Assembly (NCBI RefSeq): GCF_000153705.1
Contig: NZ_DS022272.1
Coordinates: 1,619,839 to 1,683,838, forward strand
DNA from: Fulvimarina pelagi HTCC2506
GTDB lineage: Bacteria > Pseudomonadota > Alphaproteobacteria > Rhizobiales > Rhizobiaceae
Direction of reading: 5' to 3'
Length of the DNA: 64,000 nt
Both the position numbers and the translations under genes were made by a program. Positions 24,458-34,275 of the stretch are shown here, piece after piece. How positions within the stretch are numbered: the first letter of the stretch is position 1; the number at the start of each line of letters is the position of its first letter. A model generated the notes under the pieces. It was not told the origin of the DNA and did not search any database. It saw only the letters and a program-made list of their open reading frames with translations.

Positions 24458-25963
24458 ATGCAACAGAGACCGAACCACTTTAACGATCTCGATTCAGCGC
24501 AGACACCGGTACCGGCCCCCGGACAGAGCTTCGAGGATGCAGGAGCTGCTGTCGACGAGCTTTGTCGCCTCTATGAGCGGGCGATCAATTTCTTGTCCGA
24601 TCGCTTCGAGGCGATCATCGCCAGCGGCATGGCTTCGGAGAGGGTTCGGGCATTCTATCCGCAGGTCTCGATCACCACGACGAGCTATGCGAAGATCGAT
24701 TCGCGGCTCTCGTTCGGCCATGTCAGCTATCCGGGCCACTACACGACGACGATCACTCGGCCGGACCTTTTCCGAAACTACCTCATCGAGCAGATCGGAC
24801 TCCTGATACAGAACCACGGCGTCCCGGTCGTGATCGGCGACTCGCGCACCCCCATTCCGTTGCATTTCGCCGTACCAGACGGTTCTTACGTGGAAGCGGA
24901 AAAGGTCGCGCGGCTCGGTGGACCCTTGCGCGACATCTTCGACGTTCCGGATCTTGCCGCTACCGACGACCGCATCGTCAACGGCAACTATTCACCACCC
25001 TTTGGCGAAGGCCGTCCACTCGCGCCCTTTACCGGTCAGCGCATCGATTATTCGTTGCATCGCCTTCAGCACTACACGGCGACGAACCCGGAGCATTTCC
25101 AGAACTTCGTGCTCTTCACCAACTACCAGTTCTATATCGACGAATTCTGTATCATCGCGCGACAGACAATGGCCGAGGGCGGTCGAGGCTATCAGTCCTT
25201 CGTCGAACCAGGCAACGTCGTGACCCATGCGGGTCAGATCGAACCAACAAGTGGCGAGGCGCCGGCACGCTTGCCGCAGATGCCGGCCTATCACCTGATC
25301 CGTGAGGATGGCAGTGGCGTCACGATGATCAATATCGGCGTCGGCCCCTCCAACGCCAAGACGATTACAGACCATGTCGCCGTACTGAGACCCCATGCCT
25401 GGCTGATGCTCGGCCACTGCGCCGGCCTGAGGATGAGTCAGGAACTCGGCGACTACGTGCTCGCGCATGCCTATGTTCGTGAAGATCACGTACTCGACGC
25501 CGACCTGCCGGTCTGGGTACCAATCCCCGCGCTTGCCGAGGTGCAGGTTGCTCTCGAGGAAGCGGTCGGAGAGACGACGGGGCTTTCCGGCTACGAACTG
25601 AAGCGGGTCATGCGAACGGGCACCGTCGCGACCATCGACAATCGGAACTGGGAACTGCGGGACCACCGCGAGCCGATCGAGCGGCTTTCTCAGTCGCGTG
25701 CCATCGCGCTCGACATGGAGTCCGCGACGATCGCCGCGAACGGATTTCGGTTCCGCGTGCCATACGGGACATTGCTTTGCGTCTCCGACAAGCCGCTGCA
25801 CGGCGAACTGAAACTGCCCGGAATGGCAACGGATTTCTACCGCCGTCAGGTTTCCCAGCATCTGAAGATCGGTATGCGCGCGCTGCAGCTGATGAGTGAA
25901 TTGCCGCCGGAACGCATTCACTCCCGTAAGCTGCGGTCCTTTACTGAGACGGCATTCCAGTAG
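24458..25963 (+). CDS. amn: AMP nucleosidase
   Basis: A 501-residue cytoplasmic enzyme that splits AMP into adenine and ribose 5-phosphate, adjusting adenylate pools. The N-terminal regulatory domain (to about residue 180) contains FYPQVSITTTSYAKID and RLSFGHVSYPG, and the C-terminal nucleoside-phosphorylase-like domain contains INIGVGPSNAKTITDH, LGHCAGLR and the ALDMESATIAANGFRFRVPYGTLL region in which the Asp/Glu pair binds the ribose and base. Length is close to the E. coli enzyme (484). The EEP-family gene starts 11 bases after the stop, so the two may be cotranscribed. Confidence 0.95.
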   Translation: MQQRPNHFNDLDSAQTPVPAPGQSFEDAGAAVDELCRLYERAINFLSDRFEAIIASGMASERVRAFYPQVSITTTSYAKIDSRLSFGHVSYPGHYTTTITRPDLFRNYLIEQIGLLIQNHGVPVVIGDSRTPIPLHFAVPDGSYVEAEKVARLGGPLRDIFDVPDLAATDDRIVNGNYSPPFGEGRPLAPFTGQRIDYSLHRLQHYTATNPEHFQNFVLFTNYQFYIDEFCIIARQTMAEGGRGYQSFVEPGNVVTHAGQIEPTSGEAPARLPQMPAYHLIREDGSGVTMINIGVGPSNAKTITDHVAVLRPHAWLMLGHCAGLRMSQELGDYVLAHAYVREDHVLDADLPVWVPIPALAEVQVALEEAVGETTGLSGYELKRVMRTGTVATIDNRNWELRDHREPIERLSQSRAIALDMESATIAANGFRFRVPYGTLLCVSDKPLHGELKLPGMATDFYRRQVSQHLKIGMRALQLMSELPPERIHSRKLRSFTETAFQ

Positions 25964-25974
25964 GTCGATCGAAC

Positions 25975-26979
25975 ATGGAAACGCATGGCGGCCGGCGTAT
26001 CTCGTTCGGTCTGAACCGTCTCTCGCGCGCCCTGCCGGCCGTCGCGGGGCTCTGCGCGGCCGCGGCGATCGCCGGCGGTTTCTTCGGCACGGCGATCCGG
26101 CCGCTCGACTCCTTCGCGCATTTTCGCGAGCATCTCGCCTTCGTGGCGGTGTTTCTCGCCGTCGTGTCTATGGCCGTTTCGGGATCGTGGACGAAATTTG
26201 CGGGTCTTGTTGTGGGAGGCTCCGCCGTACTCGCACTCCTTTCGACGACGCCTTTCACGGTTGCAGACACAAGCCGGACGCAAACGGCTGGGAATGGCGA
26301 CAGGCTCTACTCGCACCTTCAGATGAACCTGCTGTTCGATGCCGACACTGCGCCTGCTGTCGCGCTCATTCGAGAGTTGGAAGCCGATTTCGTCACGCTT
26401 CAGGAAGCTCCGCCGCGCTGGATAAAAGCGCTGCAGGCAGTCACTGACATTTATCCTCATCGTTTCGCATGCGGCGCTTCCGTTCCCGTAGGCGGTCCCG
26501 TAATCCTGTCGCGCTGGCCGATCGAGGCCGGCTCAGAGGAATGCAAAGCCAATCTCGGCTTCGCCTCAGCTCGCGTCGCGCTCGGTAAGGACGGGAAGCT
26601 GACCCTCGTCTCGCAACATCTTCATTGGCCCTGGCCCTTCCAACAATGGCCTCAGATCGATGCTCTCTCCGGCGCATTGCGTGGGCTCCCAAGGCCCCTC
26701 CTGATCGGCGGGGATTTCAATGCAACACCGTGGAGCGCGGCGATCGCCAGCTTCGCGGAGGCAAGTGAGACAATTCCGATCGAGGGGATCGGTCCGACCT
26801 TCGCCCCGAGCGATCTTCCTGCCTCCTGGAAACGATCGATCGGACTCGCCATCGACAATGTGCTGGCCTCTCGAGAGATAGACATTTTGTCGACGAGGAC
26901 ACTGAAGCCGACGGCATCCGATCATCTGCCGGTCCTGACACGGTTCAGCATCGTTCGGAGGACAGGAATTCCTTATTAA
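25975..26979 (+). CDS. Membrane-anchored endonuclease/exonuclease/phosphatase (EEP) family protein
   Basis: A 334-residue protein with three hydrophobic segments in the first 95 residues and an EEP catalytic domain after them, probably facing the periplasm. EEP motifs are present in order: MNLLFDA, TLQEAPPRW, VSQHLHWPWP, GGDFNATPWS, IDNVLASR and SDHLPVLTRF, which carry the metal-binding and catalytic Asn, Glu, Asp and His residues. Relatives (YafD-like) are nucleases or phosphodiesterases of unknown target. It starts 11 bases after amn, suggesting one transcript, and has no link in function that I can show. Confidence 0.88.
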   Translation: METHGGRRISFGLNRLSRALPAVAGLCAAAAIAGGFFGTAIRPLDSFAHFREHLAFVAVFLAVVSMAVSGSWTKFAGLVVGGSAVLALLSTTPFTVADTSRTQTAGNGDRLYSHLQMNLLFDADTAPAVALIRELEADFVTLQEAPPRWIKALQAVTDIYPHRFACGASVPVGGPVILSRWPIEAGSEECKANLGFASARVALGKDGKLTLVSQHLHWPWPFQQWPQIDALSGALRGLPRPLLIGGDFNATPWSAAIASFAEASETIPIEGIGPTFAPSDLPASWKRSIGLAIDNVLASREIDILSTRTLKPTASDHLPVLTRFSIVRRTGIPY

Positions 26980-27066
26980 TCAAAAAGTTAGATATCAACG
27001 ACGCGACTACTTGTTGGGCATCCGACGAACGCGACCTAATGTACTGAAGCAGAAGAGGATTTCTCG

Positions 27067-28647
27067 ATGCTTCAGACTCTCCGCCAACCGGTTTTTCTCG
27101 CCTCGACCATCATAATCGTGGCTCTTGTCCTAGTCGGTGCCAGCTTCCCTGATCTCTTCAAATCGAATGCCCAGAGCGCACTCGACTGGACGGTGCAGAG
27201 TTTCGGTTGGTTCTACCTGATCTCGGTCTTCGGCTTCGTTCTGATCCTGTTCTATCTCGCGCTGTCGAAATACGGCTCCATCAAACTCGGGCCGCCAGAC
27301 AGCCAGCCGGAGTTCTCTTTCTTTTCCTGGGTCGCGATGCTGCTCGCGGCGGGTTTCGGCGTCGGCCTCGTCTTCTACGGCATGGCCGAACCGATGAAGC
27401 ACTTCGTGACTCCACCCTATGGTCTCGCCGAGGCGCGCTCCAGCGATGCGGCCGCCCTCGCCATTCAGTACAGCTTCTTCGACTGGGGCGTTCACCAGTG
27501 GTCGACCTTCGCCATCGTTGGCCTGATCATCGGCTATCACCAGTTCCGCCGAAACGAGCCCGGCCTCGTCTCGACCGTCCTCAAGGAGCCGGTTTCGAAG
27601 CTGCCCGGTGCCAAACGCGTCGGCAACGCGGTCGACGTCTTCGCGGTAGTCGCTACCGTGATGGGTGTTGCGACCTCGGTTGGCCTCGGCGTCCTGCAGA
27701 TGAACGGTGGCCTCGAAATCCTCTACGGCATTCCCAAGAACACCTTCGTCGAGTTCTCGATCCTCGCCGTTCTCGCCGCCTGCTATCTGCTCTCGGTCTC
27801 GTCAGGCCTCGACAAGGGCATCAAGATCCTCTCGAACATCAATCTCGCACTCGCCGGCCTGTTGATGCTCTTCGTCTTCCTCGTCGGCCCCACCCGCGTG
27901 ATCGCGGAGACCATCGTCTCCGGCTTCGGCGACTATCTCCAGAACTTCTTCGTCATGAGCCTGAAGGCGACGCCCTTCGACGGATCGACCTGGGCGAACG
28001 ACTGGACAATTTTTTACTGGGCCTGGGTGATCGCCTGGTCGCCATTCGTCGGCACCTTCGTCGCCCGCATCTCCTACGGCCGGACGATCCGCGAATATGT
28101 ACTCGGCGTCCTCATCATGCCGCCGCTTCTCGCCATCCTGTGGATCGGTGTCTTTGGAGGCGCGGCGCTGCACCTCGAACTTGCTCAGAACGCAGGGCTT
28201 GCGGACGCAGTCGACGACAACATCACCTCGGCCCTGTTCGAGCTTTTCAAGCTGCTGCCGCTGACGCAGATCTTTTCGCTGCTCAGCATCCTGCTGATCT
28301 TGATCTTCCTAATCACATCAGCGGATTCAGCCTCCTACATCCTTGCGCAGATGACGCACAACGGCGAGGCGGACACGCCGCTGTTCAAGCGCCTGACCTG
28401 GGGCATCCTGCTCGCCGCCATCACGCTGACGCTGATCGCGAGCGGCGGCCTCGAGGGGCTGCAGGCAGCTGCGATCCTTGCTGCTCTGCCCTTCACCTTC
28501 ATCATCTACGCGATGGTCGCCGTGCTGTTCCGGGAGCTCGAACGGGACCGGCTCAAGATCCTGCGCGAGCTTCAGGACATTCACGGAGCGCCGGTCGCGG
28601 CCGACCAGCACGAGGCGCGCAAGATGTCGAGTGCGCCTGGCGAATAG
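27067..28647 (+). CDS. BCCT-family betaine/choline/carnitine-type transporter
   Basis: A 526-residue inner-membrane transporter with twelve predicted helices. BCCT landmarks are clear: AAGFGVGLVFYGMAEPMKHF in helix 3, FDWGVHQWSTFAIVGL in helix 4, FYWAWVIAWSPFVG and ARISYGRTIREY in helix 8, and a late LITSADSASYILAQMT. Such carriers take up glycine betaine, choline, carnitine or DMSP, often under salt stress. Two positions of the aromatic substrate box differ from the glycine-betaine carriers I know (WAWV where WAWW is usual; Phe for Tyr in helix 4), so the substrate may differ. Short N- and C-terminal tails suggest little osmosensing. Confidence 0.93.
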   Translation: MLQTLRQPVFLASTIIIVALVLVGASFPDLFKSNAQSALDWTVQSFGWFYLISVFGFVLILFYLALSKYGSIKLGPPDSQPEFSFFSWVAMLLAAGFGVGLVFYGMAEPMKHFVTPPYGLAEARSSDAAALAIQYSFFDWGVHQWSTFAIVGLIIGYHQFRRNEPGLVSTVLKEPVSKLPGAKRVGNAVDVFAVVATVMGVATSVGLGVLQMNGGLEILYGIPKNTFVEFSILAVLAACYLLSVSSGLDKGIKILSNINLALAGLLMLFVFLVGPTRVIAETIVSGFGDYLQNFFVMSLKATPFDGSTWANDWTIFYWAWVIAWSPFVGTFVARISYGRTIREYVLGVLIMPPLLAILWIGVFGGAALHLELAQNAGLADAVDDNITSALFELFKLLPLTQIFSLLSILLILIFLITSADSASYILAQMTHNGEADTPLFKRLTWGILLAAITLTLIASGGLEGLQAAAILAALPFTFIIYAMVAVLFRELERDRLKILRELQDIHGAPVAADQHEARKMSSAPGE

Positions 28648-28680
28648 GATTAGCCAATACCGGTTCCGCCCGCCGAGGTC

Positions 28681-29016
28681 TTACGTGTTCCGCATGATCC
28701 AGAAGACGGCTCCAACGGTCAAGAACCAGGCGGCCACGCCGCCGAGGATCGCGAGCTTGTAGTCGACCTTGAGGGCGAGTCCGTAGGCGACGGCGAGGAA
28801 GACGAAATAGGCGGGAATCGTCTTCATTCCGGCGAGCGCCGTGGTGCGGAAGCCGGCTGGATCGCCTTTCGCTCCGACTGCAATGAGCGCGATGATGGCG
28901 AAGGTCGGCGCGAGCGGCAGGATACCCGGCAATACATCCCCCTTCTTCGAGGCGATGACGATCAGCGCGGTCAGGATACCGCCGACGATTCCCTTCCAGA
29001 CGAATTCGTACACCAT
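28681..29016 (-). CDS. GlpM-like small membrane protein
   Basis: A 111-residue protein with four hydrophobic helices. It resembles the GlpM/YdgC family in length and pattern: KGIVGGILTALIVIASKKG at the start, LPLAPTFAIIALIAVGAKG in the middle and a closing WFLTVGAVFWIM helix. The family's function is unclear; in pseudomonads GlpM is linked to glycerol metabolism and alginate. It is convergent with the BCCT gene and lies upstream-facing next to the acyl-CoA ligase gene on the same strand, 14 bases after that gene's stop, so it may be cotranscribed with the ligases. Confidence 0.65.
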   Translation of the reverse strand: MVYEFVWKGIVGGILTALIVIASKKGDVLPGILPLAPTFAIIALIAVGAKGDPAGFRTTALAGMKTIPAYFVFLAVAYGLALKVDYKLAILGGVAAWFLTVGAVFWIMRNT

Positions 29017-29030
29017 CGCGGCATCCGCTA

Positions 29031-30659
29031 TCAGAGCGCCTCGGCCTTTTTCCGCAGCACGAATTTCTGGATCTTGCCGGTGGAGGTCTTCGGGAGCTCG
29101 TCGAAGATCACAGTTTTCGGTGCCTTGAAGCGGGCCATGTTTTCCTTGCAGTACTCGATGACCTCCTCTTCAGTCATCGTTTCGCCTTGCCGTAAGACGA
29201 CGAAGGCACAAGGCGTCTCGCCCCACTTCTCGTCCGGCCGTGCGACGACGGCGGCTTCTGCAATCTTGTCGTGCTTGTAGAGAACGCCCTCGATCTCGAT
29301 CGAGGAGATATTCTCGCCGCCCGAAATGATGATGTCCTTCGAGCGATCCTTGATCTCGATGTAGTTGTCCTCGTGCATGACGGCCAAGTCGCCCGAAGCG
29401 AACCAGCCGTTACGCAGGGATTTCTTGTTGGCCTCCGGGTTCTTTAGATAGCCCTTCATCACGTTGTTACCGGAAAAGAAGATCTCGCCGATCGTCTCGC
29501 CGTCCTTCGGCACCGGCTTCATCGTGTCGGGATCGGCGACCATGATGTCGTCGAGCACGGTATAGCGAACGCCCTGCCGCGCCTTCATGGCGGCGCGCTC
29601 GTCGTCCGGCAGACTGTCCCATTCGGACTTCCAGGCGCAGACGACAGCGGGCCCGTAGGTCTCCGTCAGGCCGTAGGCGTGGGTGACGGAAATCCCCATC
29701 GCCTCCACCCGCTTGATGACGGCGGCCGGCGGCGGCGCGGCAGCGGTCATGGCGTAGATCGGCGACGGTAAATCCTTCTTCAGTTCGTCCGGTGCGCTCG
29801 CCAGCGTGTTGAGAACGATCGGCGCGCCGCAGAAATGCGTTACCTTCTCCTGCCGGATGAGATCGAGGATTGGCTTCTCGCGAACGGCCCGAAGGCAAAC
29901 GGCGGTGCCGGCGAGCGCAGCCAGCGTCCAGCAATAGCACCAGCCATTGCAGTGGAACATCGGCAGCGTCCAAAGGTAGACCGGATGCGGCTTGATCCCC
30001 CAGTCATGGGCATTGGAAAGCGCGTTGAGATAGGCGCCGCGATGGTGGTAGACGACGCCCTTCGGATCGCCGGTGGTGCCGGACGTATAGTTGAGGCTGA
30101 TCGCCGACCACTCGTCGTCGGGCTTCCAGTATTCGGCGTCCGCATCTCCCTCGGCGAGGAGGTCGTCGTAGGTCATCGCGCCGATCGGGCCGTTGTCGCC
30201 CTCGTACATCTCGTCCGGAACGTCCACCACAAGCAGTTCGCGGCCCGCCTTCTCGACCGCGCCCTTGGCGACGTCGGCAAATTCTGGGTCGACCATGAAG
30301 ATGTCGGCCTCGGCGTGGTTGAGGATGAAGCCAACGGTCGCCGCGTCGAGCCGCGTGTTGATCGTGTTGAGCACACCGCCGGTCATCGGAACTGCGAAGT
30401 GGAGTTCGAACATTTCCGGCGTGTTGGCGAGGATCACCGAAACCGTCTTGCCGGGACCGATCCCACGCTTCTTCAGCGCGTTCGCCATCTTCTTCACGCG
30501 GTTGAACGTTTCGCCCCATGTCCGGCGAATCTTGCCGTGCACGACCGCGGTGTAGTTCGGATAGACTGATGCCGCGCGCTCGATGAAGGCAATCGGTGAC
30601 AGCTGAACGTAATTAGCGCCGGTCTTCGGAAGATCGGTCTCGTAGATATTGGCGGTCAT
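29031..30659 (-). CDS. Acyl-CoA synthetase (AMP-binding ligase), copy 1
   Basis: A 542-residue adenylate-forming ligase that would activate a carboxylic acid to its CoA thioester. Motifs: SLNYTSGTTGDPKGVVYHH (phosphate-binding loop) near residue 190, AYGLTETYGP near 330, GWFASGDLAVM near 415 and the catalytic lysine in PKTSTGKIQKFVLR near the end. It belongs to the medium-chain/long-chain acyl-CoA ligase group that includes short-chain and aromatic acid ligases, so the substrate is open. It lies 45 bases downstream of a second ligase and is likely in one operon with it and close to ETF-ubiquinone oxidoreductase, which fits acid oxidation. Confidence 0.9.
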   Translation of the reverse strand: MTANIYETDLPKTGANYVQLSPIAFIERAASVYPNYTAVVHGKIRRTWGETFNRVKKMANALKKRGIGPGKTVSVILANTPEMFELHFAVPMTGGVLNTINTRLDAATVGFILNHAEADIFMVDPEFADVAKGAVEKAGRELLVVDVPDEMYEGDNGPIGAMTYDDLLAEGDADAEYWKPDDEWSAISLNYTSGTTGDPKGVVYHHRGAYLNALSNAHDWGIKPHPVYLWTLPMFHCNGWCYCWTLAALAGTAVCLRAVREKPILDLIRQEKVTHFCGAPIVLNTLASAPDELKKDLPSPIYAMTAAAPPPAAVIKRVEAMGISVTHAYGLTETYGPAVVCAWKSEWDSLPDDERAAMKARQGVRYTVLDDIMVADPDTMKPVPKDGETIGEIFFSGNNVMKGYLKNPEANKKSLRNGWFASGDLAVMHEDNYIEIKDRSKDIIISGGENISSIEIEGVLYKHDKIAEAAVVARPDEKWGETPCAFVVLRQGETMTEEEVIEYCKENMARFKAPKTVIFDELPKTSTGKIQKFVLRKKAEAL

Positions 30660-30703
30660 GCGGCTTCAGTTTCCTCCGAGTTGTCTTGGTCGCGAGCGCT
30701 TCT

Positions 30704-32314
30704 TCAAAGCATATCTCGAATATCGGTCTTGCGCAGCTTGCCCGTTGCGGTGTGGGGCAGGTCGTTCACGATGCGCACGTCCTCGGGGATGCACCATTTT
30801 GCGACTTTGCCCTCGTAGAAAGTCTGCATGTCGGAGCTTGAGGGCGCGTCGGCGCCGTCCTTGATCACCAGGAACAGCACCGGCCGCTCGCCCCACTTTT
30901 CGTCAGTCTTCGCGACGACGGCAGCCTCCTTCACGGCCGGATGGCCGGTGGCGACGTTTTCAAGTTCGATGGAGGATATCCACTCGCCGCCGGACTTGAT
31001 GACATCCTTGGTGCGATCGACGATCTTCACGTAGCCGTCCGCATCCATGGTGACGACGTCGCCGGTCTCGAACCAGCCGTCGTCACGGAAGGCAGGGCTG
31101 TCGCTGTCGCGACCAAAATAGCGCTCCGCGACCCACGGCCCGCGCACAAGGAGCGCGCCATACTCCTTGCCGTCGCGTTCGACTTCCACGCCATCCGCGT
31201 TCTCGACGCGGAACTCCATGCCGAACATCGGCCGCCCCTGCTTGGCATTGATCTCGAGGCGTTCTTGGTCGGACAGCCCGCGATGCTTCGGCTTCAGTGC
31301 GCTCGCAAGGCCGACCGGGCTTGTCTCGGTCATACCCCACGCGTGGCGAACCGAGACGCCCAGCTTGTTCATCCGCTCGATCAGCGGCGCGGGCATCGCC
31401 GAGCCGCCCACGGCGACCCGATCGAGCGTTTTAAAGGTCGCGCCCTGCTCTTCCATATGCGCCGTCAGGCCCATCCAGACCGTCGGCACGCCGGCCGACA
31501 TCGTGACGCCCTCTTCGTCGAACAGCTTCTGAAGGCTCGCACCGTCGAGGTTTGCGCCGGGCATCACCATCTTCGCGCCCATCATCGGGCAGGCGTATGG
31601 AAGCCCCCAGGCATTCACGTGGAACATCGGCACGACGAGGAGGGCGCAGTCGGTGCCTGCGATGCCGATACTGTCGATCCAGCTGATCGCCATGGCGTGG
31701 AGCACGGACGAGCGGTGCGAGTAGAGAACGCCCTTCGGATTGCCCGTCGTGCCAGACGTATAGCAGAGGCTGCAGGCGGTGTTCTCGTCGAGCTGAGGCC
31801 AGTCATAGCTCTCCGGCTTTCCGGCGATCAGGTCCTCGTAGGCGACGAGATCGGAAAGGACGTCTGAGTTCGGCACTTCGCCCGTTTCGCCGAGAACGAC
31901 GATCTTCGCTCCCGACGGGATCTTGTCGGCAAGCTTTTCGAGAAGCGGTACGAATATCGGCTCGACGAAGATCATCCGATCCTCAGCATGGTTCAGGATG
32001 AACGCCACCTGATCGGGGAAGAGCCTCGGATTGATCGTATGGCAGATCTTTCCGGAGCCGCCGACGGCAAAATAGAGCTCCAGATGACGGTTGGAGTTCC
32101 AGGCAAGCGTCGCGATCCGGTCGCCCTCGCCCATTCCGAGCTCGTCAAGCGCATGAGCAAGCTGCGCCGACCGCTTCGCCACCTCGCCGTAGGTCTTGCG
32201 GGTGATGGCGCCGCCCGGCCCTGCGGAAACGACTTCGGTATCGGTATGGTACTTTGCTGCATGTTCGAGAATGCTCGAAACCAACAGCGGCACGTCCATC
32301 ATCAAGGCCTGCAC
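30704..32314 (-). CDS. Acyl-CoA synthetase (long-chain / DmdB-like), copy 2
   Basis: A 536-residue adenylate-forming ligase. [42 protein letters not shown] and [14 protein letters not shown] are the four core motifs, including the catalytic lysine. The opening [21 protein letters not shown] and the [20 protein letters not shown] segment resemble the fatty-acyl and methylmercaptopropionate (DmdB) CoA ligases of marine alphaproteobacteria; sequence alone does not separate those. The GTG at 32314 has GGAGG about eight bases upstream and gives the family N-terminus; an ATG eleven codons earlier is a weaker choice. It is upstream of the other ligase. Confidence 0.9.
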   Translation of the reverse strand: MQALMMDVPLLVSSILEHAAKYHTDTEVVSAGPGGAITRKTYGEVAKRSAQLAHALDELGMGEGDRIATLAWNSNRHLELYFAVGGSGKICHTINPRLFPDQVAFILNHAEDRMIFVEPIFVPLLEKLADKIPSGAKIVVLGETGEVPNSDVLSDLVAYEDLIAGKPESYDWPQLDENTACSLCYTSGTTGNPKGVLYSHRSSVLHAMAISWIDSIGIAGTDCALLVVPMFHVNAWGLPYACPMMGAKMVMPGANLDGASLQKLFDEEGVTMSAGVPTVWMGLTAHMEEQGATFKTLDRVAVGGSAMPAPLIERMNKLGVSVRHAWGMTETSPVGLASALKPKHRGLSDQERLEINAKQGRPMFGMEFRVENADGVEVERDGKEYGALLVRGPWVAERYFGRDSDSPAFRDDGWFETGDVVTMDADGYVKIVDRTKDVIKSGGEWISSIELENVATGHPAVKEAAVVAKTDEKWGERPVLFLVIKDGADAPSSSDMQTFYEGKVAKWCIPEDVRIVNDLPHTATGKLRKTDIRDML

Positions 32315-32438
32315 GCGTGTCTCCTCCCAAAGACGTTTGCGAGCCAAGCTAACACGGATTTTTCACAATTCGCTCCGGTCTTGACCGGTCCTCCATCTGC
32401 GTCGCCCGATCTGCTTACGTCCATGGTCCAAAGCGAGT

Positions 32439-34100
32439 TCACATCTCCTGATACACAGGCCCCTCACCCCCCTGAGGCGGGACCCAATTGATGTTCTGGT
32501 TCGGGTCCTTGATGTCACAGGTCTTGCAGTGAACGCAGTTCTGGCCGTTGATGACGAAAGTCTCCTCACCGCCCTCAGTCTTCCATTCGTATACGCCGGC
32601 CGGGCAGTAGCGCTGGGACGGGCCGGCATAGACGTGAAGTTCCGATGAGTGCTGGAGCGCCGGATCCTTCACCTGAAGATGGACCGGCTGATCCTCTTCG
32701 TGATTGGTGTTCGAGAGATAGACTGACGACGCCTTGTCGAAGGTCAGTTTACCGTCCGGTTTAGGATAGGTGATCGATTTGTGCTTCTCGGCGGGCTCCA
32801 GGCATTCGTGATCGGGTTTGCCGTGGGCCTTCGTGCCGAACAGCGAAAAGCCGAACAGCGAGTTCGTCCACATGTCGATGCCGCCAAGAACGATGCCGAG
32901 AGCTGTCCCATACTGCGACCAGAGCGGTTTGACGTTGCGCACGGGCTCGAGATCCTTGCCGATCGCTGAAGACCGCCATGACGCATCATAGTCTTCGAGC
33001 CGGTCGTTCGCACGTCCCTTCGCGATCGCGTCAGCCGCCTTCTCTGCCGCCAGCATGCCCGACCACATGGCGTTGTGCGCACCCTTGATGCGCGGCACGT
33101 TCACGAAGCCTGCCGAACAACCGATCAGCGCCCCTCCCGGAAAATCGAGCCGGGGCACGGATTGCCATCCGCCCTCGGTGATCGCTCGCGCGCCATAGGC
33201 GATGCGCGTGCCGCCCTCCAGCAGTTCGGCGATGTTCGGATGGGTCTTGAACCGCTGGAACTCCTCGAACGGCGAGAGGTAGGGGTTCTTGTAGTTGAGA
33301 TGGGTGACGAAGCCGACATAGACCCGGTTTCCACCGAGATGGTAGACGAAGGAGCCGCCGCCGGTGCCGCCCTCAAGCGGCCAGCCGAAGGAGTGCTGGA
33401 CTCGGCCAGGCTTCGACTTTTCCGGCGAAATCTCCCACATCTCCTTGATTCCGAGGCCGAACTTTTGCGGCTCACGGTCCGTGTCGAGGCCGTAATATGA
33501 AATCGCCTGCTTCGCCAGCGAACCGCGAACGCCTTCGCCGAGGAACACATATTTGCCCATCAGCGCCATGCCGCGCTGGTATTGTGGGCCCTCCCCTCCC
33601 TCGCGGGTAACACCCATATCGCCTGTGGCGACGCCAATGACGCGGTTCTCCTCGTCCCGCAACAGTTCGGCAGCAGCAAAACCCGGATAAATCTCGACAC
33701 CGAGGGCTTCGGCCTTTTCAGCCATCCACTGGCAGACGAGACCGAGCGAGACGACGTAATTGCCGTGATTGTTCATCAGCTTCGGCATAAGAGCGTTCGG
33801 CAGGCGGACTGAACCTTGCGGGCCGTAATAGTAGAAGCGATCCTCGGTAACCTTGACGGTGATCGGCGTTTCTTCCTCGCGCCATTCAGGCAGGAGCTTA
33901 TCGAGCGCAGACGGATCGAGAACATTGCCCGAAAGAATATGCGAGCCGACCTCGGCTGCCTTTTCGAGCACCACGACCGAGAGGTTCTCATCGAGTTGCT
34001 TCAGCCGGATGGCAGCCGCGAGTCCGGCCGGTCCGGCGCCGACGATCACGACGTCGAATTCCATCGATTCGCGCGGTTCGGTTTCGGATGTCGAGGCCAT
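32439..34100 (-). CDS. Electron transfer flavoprotein-ubiquinone oxidoreductase
   Basis: A 553-residue inner-membrane-associated flavoprotein that moves electrons from ETF, reduced by acyl-CoA and dimethylglycine/sarcosine-type dehydrogenases, to ubiquinone. The FAD motif VVIVGAGPAGLAAAIRL is at residues 15-31, the membrane/quinone region follows HSFGWPLEGGTGGGSFVYHL, and the C-terminus carries the 4Fe-4S ligands in RYCPAGVYEW and NCVHCKTCDIKDPNQNINW. The ATG at 34100 gives a normal N-terminus; the frame is open 16 codons further. Its neighbours are two acyl-CoA ligases on the same strand, consistent with an acid beta-oxidation setting. Confidence 0.96.
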   Translation of the reverse strand: MASTSETEPRESMEFDVVIVGAGPAGLAAAIRLKQLDENLSVVVLEKAAEVGSHILSGNVLDPSALDKLLPEWREEETPITVKVTEDRFYYYGPQGSVRLPNALMPKLMNNHGNYVVSLGLVCQWMAEKAEALGVEIYPGFAAAELLRDEENRVIGVATGDMGVTREGGEGPQYQRGMALMGKYVFLGEGVRGSLAKQAISYYGLDTDREPQKFGLGIKEMWEISPEKSKPGRVQHSFGWPLEGGTGGGSFVYHLGGNRVYVGFVTHLNYKNPYLSPFEEFQRFKTHPNIAELLEGGTRIAYGARAITEGGWQSVPRLDFPGGALIGCSAGFVNVPRIKGAHNAMWSGMLAAEKAADAIAKGRANDRLEDYDASWRSSAIGKDLEPVRNVKPLWSQYGTALGIVLGGIDMWTNSLFGFSLFGTKAHGKPDHECLEPAEKHKSITYPKPDGKLTFDKASSVYLSNTNHEEDQPVHLQVKDPALQHSSELHVYAGPSQRYCPAGVYEWKTEGGEETFVINGQNCVHCKTCDIKDPNQNINWVPPQGGEGPVYQEM

Positions 34101-34275
34101 GGCTGAGGATCGCTTTCGAAGTCGCAGCCAGCGGCGCTGGCAATTCATTATGTTGGTTTCGTTCTAATGGCTTCGTTCGAAGCGTCAAACGCGCTTTGAC
34201 GTCTGCGCCTTGCTTCCGCGGGGTCGCGGGTCCAGAAGGCGGGATCGGAAGCCTGCGCTGAAGCGATCCTCGTTC

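Noticed and set aside
24992-25921. 309-codon antisense frame inside amn
   Set aside because: Antisense shadow of a gene with clear family motifs.
27207-28697. Long second-frame ORF (496 codons) inside the BCCT gene
   Set aside because: Arg/His/Pro-rich shadow caused by high GC; the BCCT frame has all family motifs.
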